A DNA stretch of 64,000 nucleotides, from positions 248,001 to 312,000 of the forward strand of contig NZ_QMHN01000003.1 of NCBI RefSeq assembly GCF_003313385.1, given 5' to 3'. This DNA comes from Pedobacter chitinilyticus. GTDB lineage: Bacteria > Bacteroidota > Bacteroidia > Sphingobacteriales > Sphingobacteriaceae. Under the pieces are notes generated by a model, which made no database searches, was not told the origin of the DNA, and saw nothing but the letters and a program-made list of their open reading frames with translations. The first letter of the stretch is position 1. Every line of letters begins with the position of its first letter. Position numbers and translations under genes: made by a program. Shown here piece by piece: positions 9,071 through 16,851 of this stretch.

Positions 9071-9934
9071 ATGAAATTACTAACGCTTATCCTTTTTTTA
9101 GCCATCGCCAAAATTGGCTTTGCTCAGCAGGACACCACCCTGATTTACAACAGCCCGATGTACACCAAAGATCCCATCCGCTCAAAATGGAGACCTGTGG
9201 TAAAACATGTTGGCCAATTTTATCAGGTTACTTTTTATGATAGAAAAGACGTGATGCAAGAAGTCATCAGTTTTGAAGATAAAGATTTAACCGTTAGAAA
9301 AGGACCATTTACCAGCTATTCAAAAGGAAAGCTTAGGGAAAAGGGCGATTACGATAAAGGCCACAAGCATGGAGAGTGGACCACTTACAACAGTACTGAA
9401 CAGATTAGCAAGTTAGAAAATTATGTTCATGGCAAACTAGACGGCAAGTATGTAAAATATTGGAATGGAAATAAAGAAGAGGGGAATTACATTAATGATA
9501 AAAAGACTGGAAATTGGATGTTCACTTACAAAGATGGCAAACCCGCTGGAACGGAAATGTACGACGACACTGGTAAAAAAATAGAAGGTAAATATTACGA
9601 TAAAGAAGGAAACACGACAAAATATGAAGATCTATTTGCACCTCCTAGCTACGAAGGAGGACTGAAGGAGTTTTACAAATACTTATCTGCTGAAATAAAA
9701 TATCCTGCACAATCTCTGAAGCAAAGAATACAAGGGACAGTTAAGCTTAGCTTTACAGTTAAAAAGAATGGGGATATCGAAAATGTGGAGGTTTTATCAG
9801 CACCTAATAATGAGTTGGCAACTGAAGCGATAAGAGTTTTAGAAATGGCGCCTGATTGGACCGCCGGAAAGATGTTTGGCGAAGTGGTAGAGACCAGATA
9901 TAATGTGCCGATTAAGTTTTCTTTGAGAAAATAA
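9071..9934 (+). CDS. Exported protein with MORN-type repeats and a TonB C-terminal domain
   Basis: A 287-residue protein with a signal peptide (MKLLTLILFLAIAKIGFAQ). Residues ~70-185 form MORN_2-like repeats (KGKLREKGDYDKGHKHGEW; YVHGKLDGKYVKYWNGNKEE; GNYINDKKTGNWMFTYKDGK). Residues ~200-287 form a TonB_C domain (YPAQSLKQRIQGTVKLSFTV, then KKNGDIENVEVL and the terminal VPIKFSLRK). Classical TonB has an N-terminal inner-membrane anchor and a Pro-rich spacer. Here the anchor looks like a cleaved signal peptide and the spacer is replaced by MORN repeats, so energy transduction by ExbBD is doubtful. No exbB/exbD is nearby. Confidence 0.85.
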   Translation: MKLLTLILFLAIAKIGFAQQDTTLIYNSPMYTKDPIRSKWRPVVKHVGQFYQVTFYDRKDVMQEVISFEDKDLTVRKGPFTSYSKGKLREKGDYDKGHKHGEWTTYNSTEQISKLENYVHGKLDGKYVKYWNGNKEEGNYINDKKTGNWMFTYKDGKPAGTEMYDDTGKKIEGKYYDKEGNTTKYEDLFAPPSYEGGLKEFYKYLSAEIKYPAQSLKQRIQGTVKLSFTVKKNGDIENVEVLSAPNNELATEAIRVLEMAPDWTAGKMFGEVVETRYNVPIKFSLRK

Positions 9935-9983
9935 TAATCTGTAAATTAGATCGTTATTAAACCACAAAATCAAATAGTAAACC

Positions 9984-10319
9984 ATGAAAAAAATCTTCAC
10001 CTTAGTTGCTGTGGCCTTATTTGGCTTGAGCACCTCGTTTGCACAAACTGCTACAACCGTTAAACAAGCACCTAAAAAAGCGGCCACTACCGTTAAAACC
10101 GAAGCGAAGAAAGCGACTACAACCGCTAAGACCGAGGCTAAAAAAGCGGAGAAAAAAGCAGCAACCACTGGTGCCAAATTAAAAGCCGACGGCACACCAG
10201 ACATGCGCTACAAAGAAAACAAAGAGGCCAAAGTGGTTACGGCAGGACCTAAGAAAAAAGACGGCACCGCCGACATGAGGTACAAAGCCAACAAAGAAGC
10301 CGCTAAAAAGAAAAACTAG
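9984..10319 (+). CDS. Small secreted Lys/Ala-rich protein with duplicated DGTxDMRYKxNKEA motif
   Basis: A 111-residue product with a signal peptide (MKKIFTLVAVALFGLSTSFAQ). A low-complexity region of TTVK/AKKA repeats (residues ~22-68) resembles histone-H1-like or alanine-lysine helical tails. Two copies of a motif follow: KADGTPDMRYKENKEAK and KKDGTADMRYKANKEAA. The charge is strongly positive. No known function. It lies just downstream of the TonB_C/MORN gene on the same strand, with a hairpin repeat after its stop. Confidence 0.78.
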   Translation: MKKIFTLVAVALFGLSTSFAQTATTVKQAPKKAATTVKTEAKKATTTAKTEAKKAEKKAATTGAKLKADGTPDMRYKENKEAKVVTAGPKKKDGTADMRYKANKEAAKKKN

Positions 10320-10328
10320 CATTAGTTA

Positions 10329-10361
10329 AGACTTACGAAGCTTCAACAACTTCGTAAGTCT
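10329..10361. terminator. Palindrome between convergent genes (family A, copy 1); likely bidirectional terminator
   Basis: GACTTACGAAG (10330-10340) and CTTCGTAAGTC (10350-10360) form a perfect 11-bp stem between two convergent genes. Related stems occur at 22395-22427 and 19019-19051, so it is also a member of a dispersed repeat family. There is no long U tract, so terminator function is inferred from position. Confidence 0.5.
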
Positions 10362-10372
10362 AAATATATCCT

Positions 10373-11050
10373 CTATAACGCCAAGGTTTCTCCAATAGCT
10401 GGCAACAACAATGTTTTCTGAGCTCTCTTAAAACTTTCCACTGCAAAATTCTTATCGATACTAATTACAGGGAACGAATCGTAGTGTACGCCAATTACTT
10501 TATCGCAATTCACGTACTCGGCAGCAATTACCGCATCATCTGGGTCCATGGTGTAATTACCACCAATTGGCAAAATAGCATACTCTAATTGGTACAGTTC
10601 TGCTAGCAACTTCATATCCAGTGTTAAGCCTGTATCGCCAGCAAAATAAATCTGCATTCCATCTACATCCAACACAAAGCCAGCAGGATTTCCACCATAA
10701 GAACCATCTGGCAGGCTGCTTGAATGTGTAGCCGATACCATGCGTACGGTTCCAAAATCAAACTTGAATTTACCAATGTTCATGTCGTGGATGTTAGTTA
10801 CGCCCTGCTTTTGCAACCAGCCCGCAATTTCGGGCATACAAATTACTTTGGCATTGGTTCTTTTGGCAATATCCACCAAATCAGCCACGTGGTCGCCATG
10901 ACCATGACTAACCAAAATATAATCGGCAGCAATTTCTTCTACCTTAATATGCTTCGCCAGTGGATTACCACTAATGAAAGGGTCAAACAGTAGTTTTGCC
11001 GACGAGGTTTCTAGCAAGAAGCAAGATTGTCCGTAATATGTGTACTTCAT
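10373..11050 (-). CDS. UPF0173-type metal-dependent hydrolase (metallo-beta-lactamase fold)
   Basis: A 225-residue protein with the HxHxDH metal motif (VSHGHGDHVADL, residues ~50-60), a second metal Asp/His region (IYFAGDTGLT; THSSS) and a C-terminal GVHYDSFPVI. This matches the compact UPF0173 branch of the metallo-beta-lactamase superfamily. It has no signal peptide, so it is probably cytosolic. The substrate is unknown. It follows the ebfC-type gene on the same strand with a 10-base gap and may be co-transcribed with it. Confidence 0.9.
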   Translation of the reverse strand: MKYTYYGQSCFLLETSSAKLLFDPFISGNPLAKHIKVEEIAADYILVSHGHGDHVADLVDIAKRTNAKVICMPEIAGWLQKQGVTNIHDMNIGKFKFDFGTVRMVSATHSSSLPDGSYGGNPAGFVLDVDGMQIYFAGDTGLTLDMKLLAELYQLEYAILPIGGNYTMDPDDAVIAAEYVNCDKVIGVHYDSFPVISIDKNFAVESFKRAQKTLLLPAIGETLAL

Positions 11051-11060
11051 AATTTATTGA

Positions 11061-11366
11061 TTATTGTCCGAATAGACCTCCAAAACCACCTAACATTTCT
11101 TTCGTAGCCGCTTGCATCTCTGCAGCACTTACCTGATCTGCTTGTGCCAAAGCTTTGTTTACCGCAGCTTGTAAAAGCTCTTCCAACTCTTCTTTATCCG
11201 CCTGCTCGTAAAATTCGTCGCTAATGCTAATGCCAGTAATTGCTTTGTTAGCCGTAGCGGTCACCTTAATCGCACCACCCTCTACTTCTCCAAATACCGA
11301 AATACCATCTAATCTCTTCTTTATTTCCTCGGCCTTGCCTTGTGCGGCCATTAATTTATCAAACAT
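11061..11366 (-). CDS. YbaB/EbfC family nucleoid-associated protein
   Basis: A 101-residue protein starting MFDKLMAAQGKAEEIKKRLD, with the family's central VEGGAIKVTATANKAITGIS and a Gly/Phe-rich C-terminus (MLGGFGGLFGQ). EbfC dimers bind DNA and are often encoded near recombination genes (dnaX-recR), which is not the case here. Length and domain order are normal. Confidence 0.92.
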   Translation of the reverse strand: MFDKLMAAQGKAEEIKKRLDGISVFGEVEGGAIKVTATANKAITGISISDEFYEQADKEELEELLQAAVNKALAQADQVSAAEMQAATKEMLGGFGGLFGQ

Positions 11367-11470
11367 GTGCTTTTATTTTTTGAAGTTTAAAATTAGCAAA
11401 AAACCTATAAGTTAAACTGTAACGCTTGTGATAAGGTTTTAATTTTTTATCTTTTTGAACGATGGATTTT

Positions 11471-11544
11471 AACCACCTTAGGCACCTAAGAGCATTTTAG
11501 TTTTTTTGCAAGAGCTTAGATGAACTAAGGTGTCTTAGGTGGTT
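11471..11544. repeat. Imperfect long inverted repeat (family D)
   Basis: AACCACCTTAGGCACCTAAG (11471-11490) pairs with CTAAGGTGTCTTAGGTGGTT (11525-11544) at 17 of 20 positions around a T-rich loop. It lies between two minus-strand genes in an otherwise empty 200-bp gap. It looks like a MITE-like intergenic repeat. No second copy was found in this window. Confidence 0.5.
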
Positions 11545-11566
11545 TATTTAATATTTTGACCAAATC

Positions 11567-12391
11567 TCAATTACTCACCCTATTAATACCCGTAATCTGT
11601 AACTCAACCCTCCTGTCGTACTTCTCACCCTTACCTAAAGGATAGTTGGCCATCATTCCTTTGTAGGCAAGTCGTTTAGGGTCAACGCCTTTATAAATCA
11701 AGTAATCGTAGATGATTTTTGCCCTTGCCTGTGATAGGTTGTACTCGCCAGTTTCGAAATCCTTTACATCTCTATTTGGCGGGTTACAGCAAATATGTCC
11801 GAGGATGGCAATGCTATATTGTGGTTTCTCTTTAATGGTTTTGGTGATTTTTTCCAGTACGGGAATAGATTCCTCCAAAAGCACAGATCTACTGTTTTCG
11901 AAAAGAATGTTCTCTAGCACAATTTTATCTCCAACTTTTAAGGTATCCGACAAGATAGAATTATCTACTACCAAATTACGTTTGGCGTAACTGATGACCA
12001 CATCTACCCGCCTGTTATAAGTACGCTGCTGTAAAACATTACTGCGCCGCGAAAGGTCGACTTTTCCGTGCCCTGTTAAAAGCCTAATCTTTTCTGTAGC
12101 AATCCCTTTAACTAAAAGTAGCTCCTTTAAATGATTAGCCCTTTTAATGGACAGCGTATCATTATAGCCAACTCGGCCTCTATCATCACAATAGCCCAAA
12201 ATAGCGATGGAAAGAATATCCCTAACGTCAATCTCGCTGATAAACTGGGAAAAACTCTCGGCTTGTTTATCATCTAAAACGCTTAAATCCGTTTTAAAGA
12301 AAAAGCTAGTGGTCTTTGTTTTCTGTGTAAAGGCGTTACCTGTCAGAATAAAGAGTAAAAATAGGATCAATATGAATCCTTTGTTTTGCAT
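11567..12391 (-). CDS. Exported protein with two tandem OmpA-like domains
   Basis: A 274-residue protein with an N-terminal signal (MQNKGFILILFLLFILTGNA). Two OmpA_C-like modules follow. The first (about residues 28-135) has LSIAILGYCDDRGRVGYND, then LSIKRANHLKELLL and QQRTYNRRVDVVI. The second (about 150-268) has YSIAILGHICCNPPNRDV, then NLSQARAKIIYDYLIYKGVD and YDRRVELQI. Each carries the acidic residue and the paired Arg expected for binding diaminopimelate in peptidoglycan. No beta-barrel is present, so it is probably a periplasmic wall-binding protein rather than a porin. Stands alone. Confidence 0.86.
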   Translation of the reverse strand: MQNKGFILILFLLFILTGNAFTQKTKTTSFFFKTDLSVLDDKQAESFSQFISEIDVRDILSIAILGYCDDRGRVGYNDTLSIKRANHLKELLLVKGIATEKIRLLTGHGKVDLSRRSNVLQQRTYNRRVDVVISYAKRNLVVDNSILSDTLKVGDKIVLENILFENSRSVLLEESIPVLEKITKTIKEKPQYSIAILGHICCNPPNRDVKDFETGEYNLSQARAKIIYDYLIYKGVDPKRLAYKGMMANYPLGKGEKYDRRVELQITGINRVSN

Positions 12392-12479
12392 AGACGTTTA
12401 ACATTTGGCCATATAAAGATAGAAAAACTTCGTTCTTTACAAAATAACCTTTTCGATGTTCAACGCCACTAATCTACTC

Positions 12480-13541
12480 TTATTTAGCCCTTTGGTATTG
12501 CGAAGGCCATTGCACATCATCCCCTAATTCTTTTGCGCCTCGCAAAGGAAAGTATGGATCTCTGAGTAGTTCTCTAGCCATAAAAATCAAATCTGCTTTG
12601 CCTTCTTTTAAAATGGCTTCGCTTTGCGCTGAGCTGGTAATGAGGCCCACGGCTCCAGTAACGATGCCAGTTTCTTTCTTAATCGCTTCGGCAAAACGCA
12701 CCTGATAGCCAAGTTCAACGGGGATTTGCTGATCTCTCGATAAACCTCCCGTAGAAGTATCAACCACATCAACGCCGCGTTCCTTTAATATTTTAGCCAA
12801 TTGTACTGAATCGTCTTCATTCCAGCCTCCAGAAACCCAGTCGGTAGCAGATATACGTACAAACAAAGGCATTTCTGCTGGCCAAACTTCCTGAACAGCC
12901 GTTACTACTTCCAGCAATAGGCGAATTCTATTTTCAAAGCTTCCGCCATAATCGTCTGTACGTTGGTTACTTAGGGGCGATAGAAATTGGTGCAATAAAT
13001 AACCATGGGCCGCATGGATCTCCACCACATCAAAACCTACTTGCAATGCGCGCAACGTTGCAGCCTTGAAATCAGATTTCACCTTTTCAATGCCTTTCAA
13101 ATCTAGTGCAATGGGCATTTTATCCTTTGGATTAAATTGGATGGCACTTGGTGCCACCGTATCCCAGCCACCATTTTCTTTACTAACCTGTGTAGGACTT
13201 TCCCAAGGCACATCAAAACTTGCCTTACGACCAGCATGCGCCAATTGCACACCAATCGCTGCACCATTAGCATGTACAAAATCTACAATTTCTTTTAATT
13301 TTTCCTGATGCTCATCTTTCCAGATGCCCAAATCAACAATAGAGATTCGGCCTTCGGCAGAAACCGCTGTGGCTTCAGTAATGATTAATCCTGCACCACC
13401 AACCGCTCTACTGCCCAGATGCACTAAATGCCAGTTGTTGGCAAAGCCATCTACAGAGGAGTATTGACACATTGGAGAAACCACGATACGGTTTTTGAGC
13501 GTTAGGTTTTTGATTTTTATGGAAGAAAATAAGATTGACAT
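12480..13541 (-). CDS. NADH:flavin oxidoreductase, old yellow enzyme of YqjM/NamA type
   Basis: A 353-residue FMN-dependent TIM barrel. The YqjM-type active site is visible: SPMCQYSSVDG near residue 22 (Cys and Tyr), the substrate-binding pair in EIHAAHGYLLHQFLSPLSNQ, and the phosphate-binding region GAVGLITSS. Such enzymes reduce the C=C bond of alpha,beta-unsaturated carbonyls, or xenobiotics, with NAD(P)H. The physiological substrate is unknown. It is divergent from the candidate RNA at 13555, with only about 14 bases between their start points. Confidence 0.93.
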   Translation of the reverse strand: MSILFSSIKIKNLTLKNRIVVSPMCQYSSVDGFANNWHLVHLGSRAVGGAGLIITEATAVSAEGRISIVDLGIWKDEHQEKLKEIVDFVHANGAAIGVQLAHAGRKASFDVPWESPTQVSKENGGWDTVAPSAIQFNPKDKMPIALDLKGIEKVKSDFKAATLRALQVGFDVVEIHAAHGYLLHQFLSPLSNQRTDDYGGSFENRIRLLLEVVTAVQEVWPAEMPLFVRISATDWVSGGWNEDDSVQLAKILKERGVDVVDTSTGGLSRDQQIPVELGYQVRFAEAIKKETGIVTGAVGLITSSAQSEAILKEGKADLIFMARELLRDPYFPLRGAKELGDDVQWPSQYQRAK

Positions 13542-13554
13542 ACACTTGCTTTTA

Positions 13555-13766
13555 GATGCAATTTAACAAGATTAGCTCCAATTGCTAAGCCTTGAAAAAG
13601 TTGTGAGGCTTGGGTGACAAAATTTCGGCGATAGACAAGGGGCTTTTGTCGATACCCTTAGCAACGTTCGTGGATAACCGCTTATGTTTGGTTTATAAAC
13701 AAGCACTTCTTAAATTCCTTAATAGTTTGGCGGGCAATGTGGATGCATTGACCCGCTTTTTTATTA
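13555..13766 (+). ncRNA. Candidate structured RNA, multi-branched, ending in an intrinsic terminator
   Basis: No convincing gene lies here, but the plus strand folds well by eye. Closing stem: AATTTAACAAG 13560-13570 with CTTCTTAAATT 13706-13716 (one mismatch). Inside is a three-way junction whose helices abut: TTGCT 13582-13586 with AGCAA 13660-13664; AAGCCT 13587-13592 with AGGCTT 13606-13611; GGGTGACAAAA 13612-13622 with TTTTGTC-gat-ACCC 13644-13657. A further hairpin uses TGTTT 13685-13689 with AAACA 13697-13701. An intrinsic terminator follows at 13730-13762. A weak -7 box (TACACTTG, 13541-13548) would start transcription near 13555. No plus-strand gene follows closely, so a standalone RNA is favoured over a riboswitch. 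A divergent 6S-type RNA is one possibility; family not recognised. Confidence 0.6.
13730..13762 (+). terminator. Intrinsic terminator of the candidate RNA
   Basis: GCGGGCAATG (13730-13739) pairs with CATTG-A-CCCGC (13746-13756, one bulged A), followed by six T residues. No plus-strand protein gene precedes it, which is the main clue that an RNA gene lies upstream. Confidence 0.75.
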
Positions 13767-13839
13767 AAGAAGGGCATTTTATGAAGATGATACCCGCAAA
13801 AGAAGGAAAAACACGTCCTAATCACCTTCTTTGCAGACT

Positions 13840-14098
13840 GGAAAAATTATTTTGCTGACTAGAAAAACTTCTTTGTAGGTCGGAAAAGTTTCTTTGCTGG
13901 CCAGAAAAGTTCTTTTGCAGATCGGAAAAACTATTTCGCAGACCAGAAAAACTTCTTTGCAGGTCGGAAAAATTTCTTTGCTGGCCAGAAAAATTGTTTT
14001 GCAGGTCGGAAAAACTATTTCGCAGACCAGAAAAACTTCTTTGCAGGTCGGAAAAGTTTCTTTGCTGGCCAGAAAAGTTCTTTTGCAGATCGGAAAAC
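13840..14098. repeat. Tandem 21-bp repeat, 12 full units, with an 84-bp higher-order period
   Basis: Twelve 21-bp units run without a break from 13840 to 14091, with partial units on both sides. They alternate GGAAAA... and AGAAAA... starts and end in GCAGGTC, GCTGGCC, GCAGATC or GCAGACC. Units 5 and 9 are identical, as are 6 and 10, 3 and 11, and 4 and 12, so a four-unit (84-bp) block was itself duplicated. Because 21 is a multiple of three, several frames stay open. The minus frame 14151-13822 would encode 109 residues of heptads such as NFSDLQR/SFSGLRN; a plus frame is open too. Whether it is translated is undecided. Confidence 0.85.
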
Positions 14099-14205
14099 TT
14101 GCGGTGCTGTATAGAAATCCTCGGAAGCGAGCCCGCACGCCATCGCCTCAATGTTATAAAACCATAGCTTTAACAGCAGTAGAATAGTTGCCGATCAAAA
14201 CCGTA

Positions 14206-14751
14206 TCAGAGTTTATCAACAGGCATATATCCCAACACCACTTCATCTATCGGCAAATCTTCTGCTTTAGTAAACTGGATCGCATACTGCTGTTTCATTG
14301 CTAAAGGTAGTACTTCCTCGATATCAAAAACATCATCCACATCTACGCCGTATTTATCATCAATATGGGGGCTAAAATATTGCTTAAAAAAGGGGCTACT
14401 TTTAGCATTAGCGGTGGCCGTTGCCTTATCTTTTGCTACCATTAGCATTTTATAGTGTATTTCTTCGAATACGTTGCTTTGATATCCTCCTAAATTCAAA
14501 AAAAACAGTTTTTGATTTGCTACGCTCTGCACCGCTTTCTCTACCACGTCCACTTGGTAACCGTCTACATGGTTCACTATACGGTAAGCATCTAAATGAA
14601 TTTTTCCATTTGCTTCAGGCCAAAACTGTTTTATAACAGGCACCAATTCTTTAAGTTCAGTTGCTATCGCGAAAAAGATATCGTGCTGCTCGGTATGTCT
14701 GCCTTGGGGTTTACAGCCCAATAAAAGCATAAAAAGTTTTGGTGTGGTCAT
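14206..14751 (-). CDS. DUF1543 domain protein
   Basis: A 181-residue protein with the DUF1543 opening KLFMLLLGCKPQGRHTEQHD and a second, related half (KLFFLNLGGYQSNVFEEIHY). It has no signal peptide and is probably cytosolic. The family's function is not known. It stands alone beside the tandem-repeat region and is divergent from the ceramidase-like gene. Confidence 0.8.
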   Translation of the reverse strand: MTTPKLFMLLLGCKPQGRHTEQHDIFFAIATELKELVPVIKQFWPEANGKIHLDAYRIVNHVDGYQVDVVEKAVQSVANQKLFFLNLGGYQSNVFEEIHYKMLMVAKDKATATANAKSSPFFKQYFSPHIDDKYGVDVDDVFDIEEVLPLAMKQQYAIQFTKAEDLPIDEVVLGYMPVDKL

Positions 14752-14844
14752 GAAATTTGTTTTGTAGGTGCTTGCCTTAATAAAAGCATAAAGTTAAGCT
14801 AAAACAAAAACAATTATCTTCACGTTATTCAGAAAAAAGACCAC

Positions 14845-15519
14845 ATGCTTGTTAACCAACTTCCGCCCGATGGCGGCATGCTTTATACCGAAACCAATAT
14901 GGCACAGCTTTTTCCCGAGCCGCTTAACGCCATTACCTCTGGTTTCTTTTTGGCAATTGCCCTATACTGGACCTTTAAAATGAAAGGGAAATTTAAATCG
15001 AATCCCTTCCTTACCTATTGCTTGGTGCTGTTATACATTGGTGGTATTGGCGGCACAGTGTACCATGCGTTACGACAATGGAGTGTTTTTATCATGATGG
15101 ATTGGATGCCTATTATGCTGTTGTGCGTTTCGGCAGGCGTTTACTTTCTGGCTCAAAGCACTAAATGGTATTACGCGGTATTAATGGTGTTGGGTTATGT
15201 GGGCTTGCAGTTTTCCATCAGGAATTTGTTAAGCGCAGATAATGTACATCTTTTTGTAAACATCAACTATGCGCTAATGGCACTACTGGTGTTACTACCC
15301 GTGTTAAAATATCTTATTTATACCCAATGGAAAGCTGGCAAATGGGTAGGCTACGCCTTGCTATCTTTTGCTTTAGCGCTTACTTTCCGCATTGCCGATA
15401 AATGGGAGTGGTTAAGTTTTGGGACACATTTTCTGTGGCATAGCTTTGGTGCTATCGCTACTTTTTGTATGTTCAACTACATTTATTTAACCCAAAATAA
15501 AAAGGAGCTAACCACGTAG
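14845..15519 (+). CDS. Polytopic membrane protein, alkaline-ceramidase-like (CREST superfamily)
   Basis: A 224-residue protein with about seven membrane segments. It has the spaced polar residues expected of CREST membrane hydrolases: a Ser near SGFFLAIAL, GTVYHALRQ followed by MMDWMP (His and Asp), and the C-terminal HFLWHSFGA pair of His. In alkaline ceramidases such His/Asp/Ser residues coordinate zinc. A role in sphingolipid turnover would suit a sphingolipid-making Sphingobacteriaceae, but this is inference. Its last 12 bases overlap the convergent phosphatase gene. Confidence 0.72.
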   Translation: MLVNQLPPDGGMLYTETNMAQLFPEPLNAITSGFFLAIALYWTFKMKGKFKSNPFLTYCLVLLYIGGIGGTVYHALRQWSVFIMMDWMPIMLLCVSAGVYFLAQSTKWYYAVLMVLGYVGLQFSIRNLLSADNVHLFVNINYALMALLVLLPVLKYLIYTQWKAGKWVGYALLSFALALTFRIADKWEWLSFGTHFLWHSFGAIATFCMFNYIYLTQNKKELTT

Positions 15520-15945
15520 CTCCTTTAATATTTCTTTGCAGCGCTGCTCTACTTCCAAGCTTACGGGCACAAACAAATCGTTGTCGTAATAAGGGTCAGT
15601 CACTTCGGCATCTGGTAAAAACAACCTTACCTTTTGTCGGTGTTCTTCTGTTTTGGCCATATCTAATACATCCCTTAGGTTGTTTCTGTCCATTACCAAA
15701 ATATGATCGTACTCCTCAAAAAAGGCTTTATTAAAATGCCTGGCCCTTTGTGCAGAAATATCGTAGCCTAAGCTTCGTGCAGCCAATACGCTCCGTCGGT
15801 CGGGTGGATTGCCTACATGCCAACCTCCTGTACCAGCACTATGCACCTGCCAGCCTAAGTTTTCCTGATCAGCCAAGTGTTGCAATATGCCGTGTGCCAA
15901 AGGCGAACGACAGATATTGCCTAAACAAACCATTAGTATTTTCAT
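15508..15945 (-). CDS. Low-molecular-weight protein-tyrosine phosphatase
   Basis: A 145-residue phosphatase with the P-loop CLGNICRSP at residues 7-15, directly at the N-terminus (MKILMV), and the general-acid region VTDPYYDND at about residues 113-121. VMDRNNLRDVL is also typical. Bacterial members dephosphorylate BY-kinases that control exopolysaccharide export (Wzb type) or arsenate; no Wzc is nearby, although a polysaccharide island lies 15 kb away. The end overlaps the convergent ceramidase-like gene by 12 bases. Confidence 0.93.
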   Translation of the reverse strand: MKILMVCLGNICRSPLAHGILQHLADQENLGWQVHSAGTGGWHVGNPPDRRSVLAARSLGYDISAQRARHFNKAFFEEYDHILVMDRNNLRDVLDMAKTEEHRQKVRLFLPDAEVTDPYYDNDLFVPVSLEVEQRCKEILKELRG

Positions 15946-16042
15946 TTTTGAGAGAGAGTTAAAGAAAAAAGATTAAGGAGCAAATATCCCTCATCGAACT
16001 TTCAGCAATTAAACAATTTATCAATCCGAACAATTAACCAAA

Positions 16043-16834
16043 CTACTTATAAATTTCGTTTAAAATGTTTGCCAAACGAACACCACCTTTTAACAACTGT
16101 TGGTTTACGGTTTCAATCCAATCGAAGTTATAGTTATAGCTCAATTTGTCATCATTCTTAATGCCTGTTGCGTAAATCTTATTGCACACTTGGTACGATT
16201 CGAAAATGCAATCTTTCAACGTAGCTTTATTCCACTCGCTTAGCTGTTGCGGTGTAGCAAAGTTAATAGCTTTGGTATATTCCGTATAGCTCAATTGTTG
16301 GAAATCAATCAACTGCTCATCCCAAACCCGGTGTAAGTTAGATTTTTGACCAAACCACATTACAGAGACTCTGTTGCCTCCTAAATCCTCTTTTCTAGCG
16401 GTATGCATCGGCTGGTGCATATCACCCATTAAGTGAACCAATAAACGCATCGCAAATACTTTCTTGTCTGCAGGAGTTTTAGGGTTCTTCAACAAGGCAA
16501 TCATCTCGTTAGTTTTGCTGTAGATGTTTGCATCCTTAAAGCTATCTAAATAATTGCTCATTCCCGATTTATCCAAACCTTCTGGCAAGTTTACATAATG
16601 CCAGTTGTTCAAATACCTGTAGCTGGTGTCCGATTTAATAAAATCAGCCCAGTTAGCACTCATAGCCAAGGTTTCATTACCTAAAATTTGCTTAATGGCC
16701 TTACGGGCATTAGCACTCAAATAGCTATCAGCCACCTCACCCACAATACGGTGACCTAAAACACCCCAAGCGTTAGCCGCAATAGGAGTATAAATAAAGG
16801 CAAATGCTAAGATTAATCTTTTTAAATTTTTCAT
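16043..16834 (-). CDS. S1/P1-type secreted nuclease
   Basis: A 263-residue protein with a signal peptide (MKNLKRLILAFAFIYTPIAANA) whose cleavage would expose Trp as residue 1 of the mature enzyme (WGVLGHRIVGEVAD), as required for zinc binding in S1/P1 nucleases. Further zinc ligands fall in SANWADFIK, LLVHLMGDMHQPMH and NLHRVWDEQLID. It probably degrades single-stranded nucleic acids, releasing 5'-nucleotides in the periplasm or outside the cell. A repeat element lies upstream. Confidence 0.93.
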   Translation of the reverse strand: MKNLKRLILAFAFIYTPIAANAWGVLGHRIVGEVADSYLSANARKAIKQILGNETLAMSANWADFIKSDTSYRYLNNWHYVNLPEGLDKSGMSNYLDSFKDANIYSKTNEMIALLKNPKTPADKKVFAMRLLVHLMGDMHQPMHTARKEDLGGNRVSVMWFGQKSNLHRVWDEQLIDFQQLSYTEYTKAINFATPQQLSEWNKATLKDCIFESYQVCNKIYATGIKNDDKLSYNYNFDWIETVNQQLLKGGVRLANILNEIYK

Positions 16835-16851
16835 TTTGATATTGAATTATT

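Noticed and set aside
13610..13858. Open frame of 82 codons on the plus strand
   Set aside because: It runs across the candidate RNA helices, the intrinsic terminator and into the tandem repeat, and the product resembles nothing. Treated as chance.
13840..14098. CRISPR array
   Set aside because: Units are contiguous 21-mers without spacers and no cas genes are near.
13822..14187. Three overlapping open frames over the tandem repeat as separate genes
   Set aside because: A repeat unit divisible by three keeps frames open without selection; at most one can be real, so only the repeat is listed.
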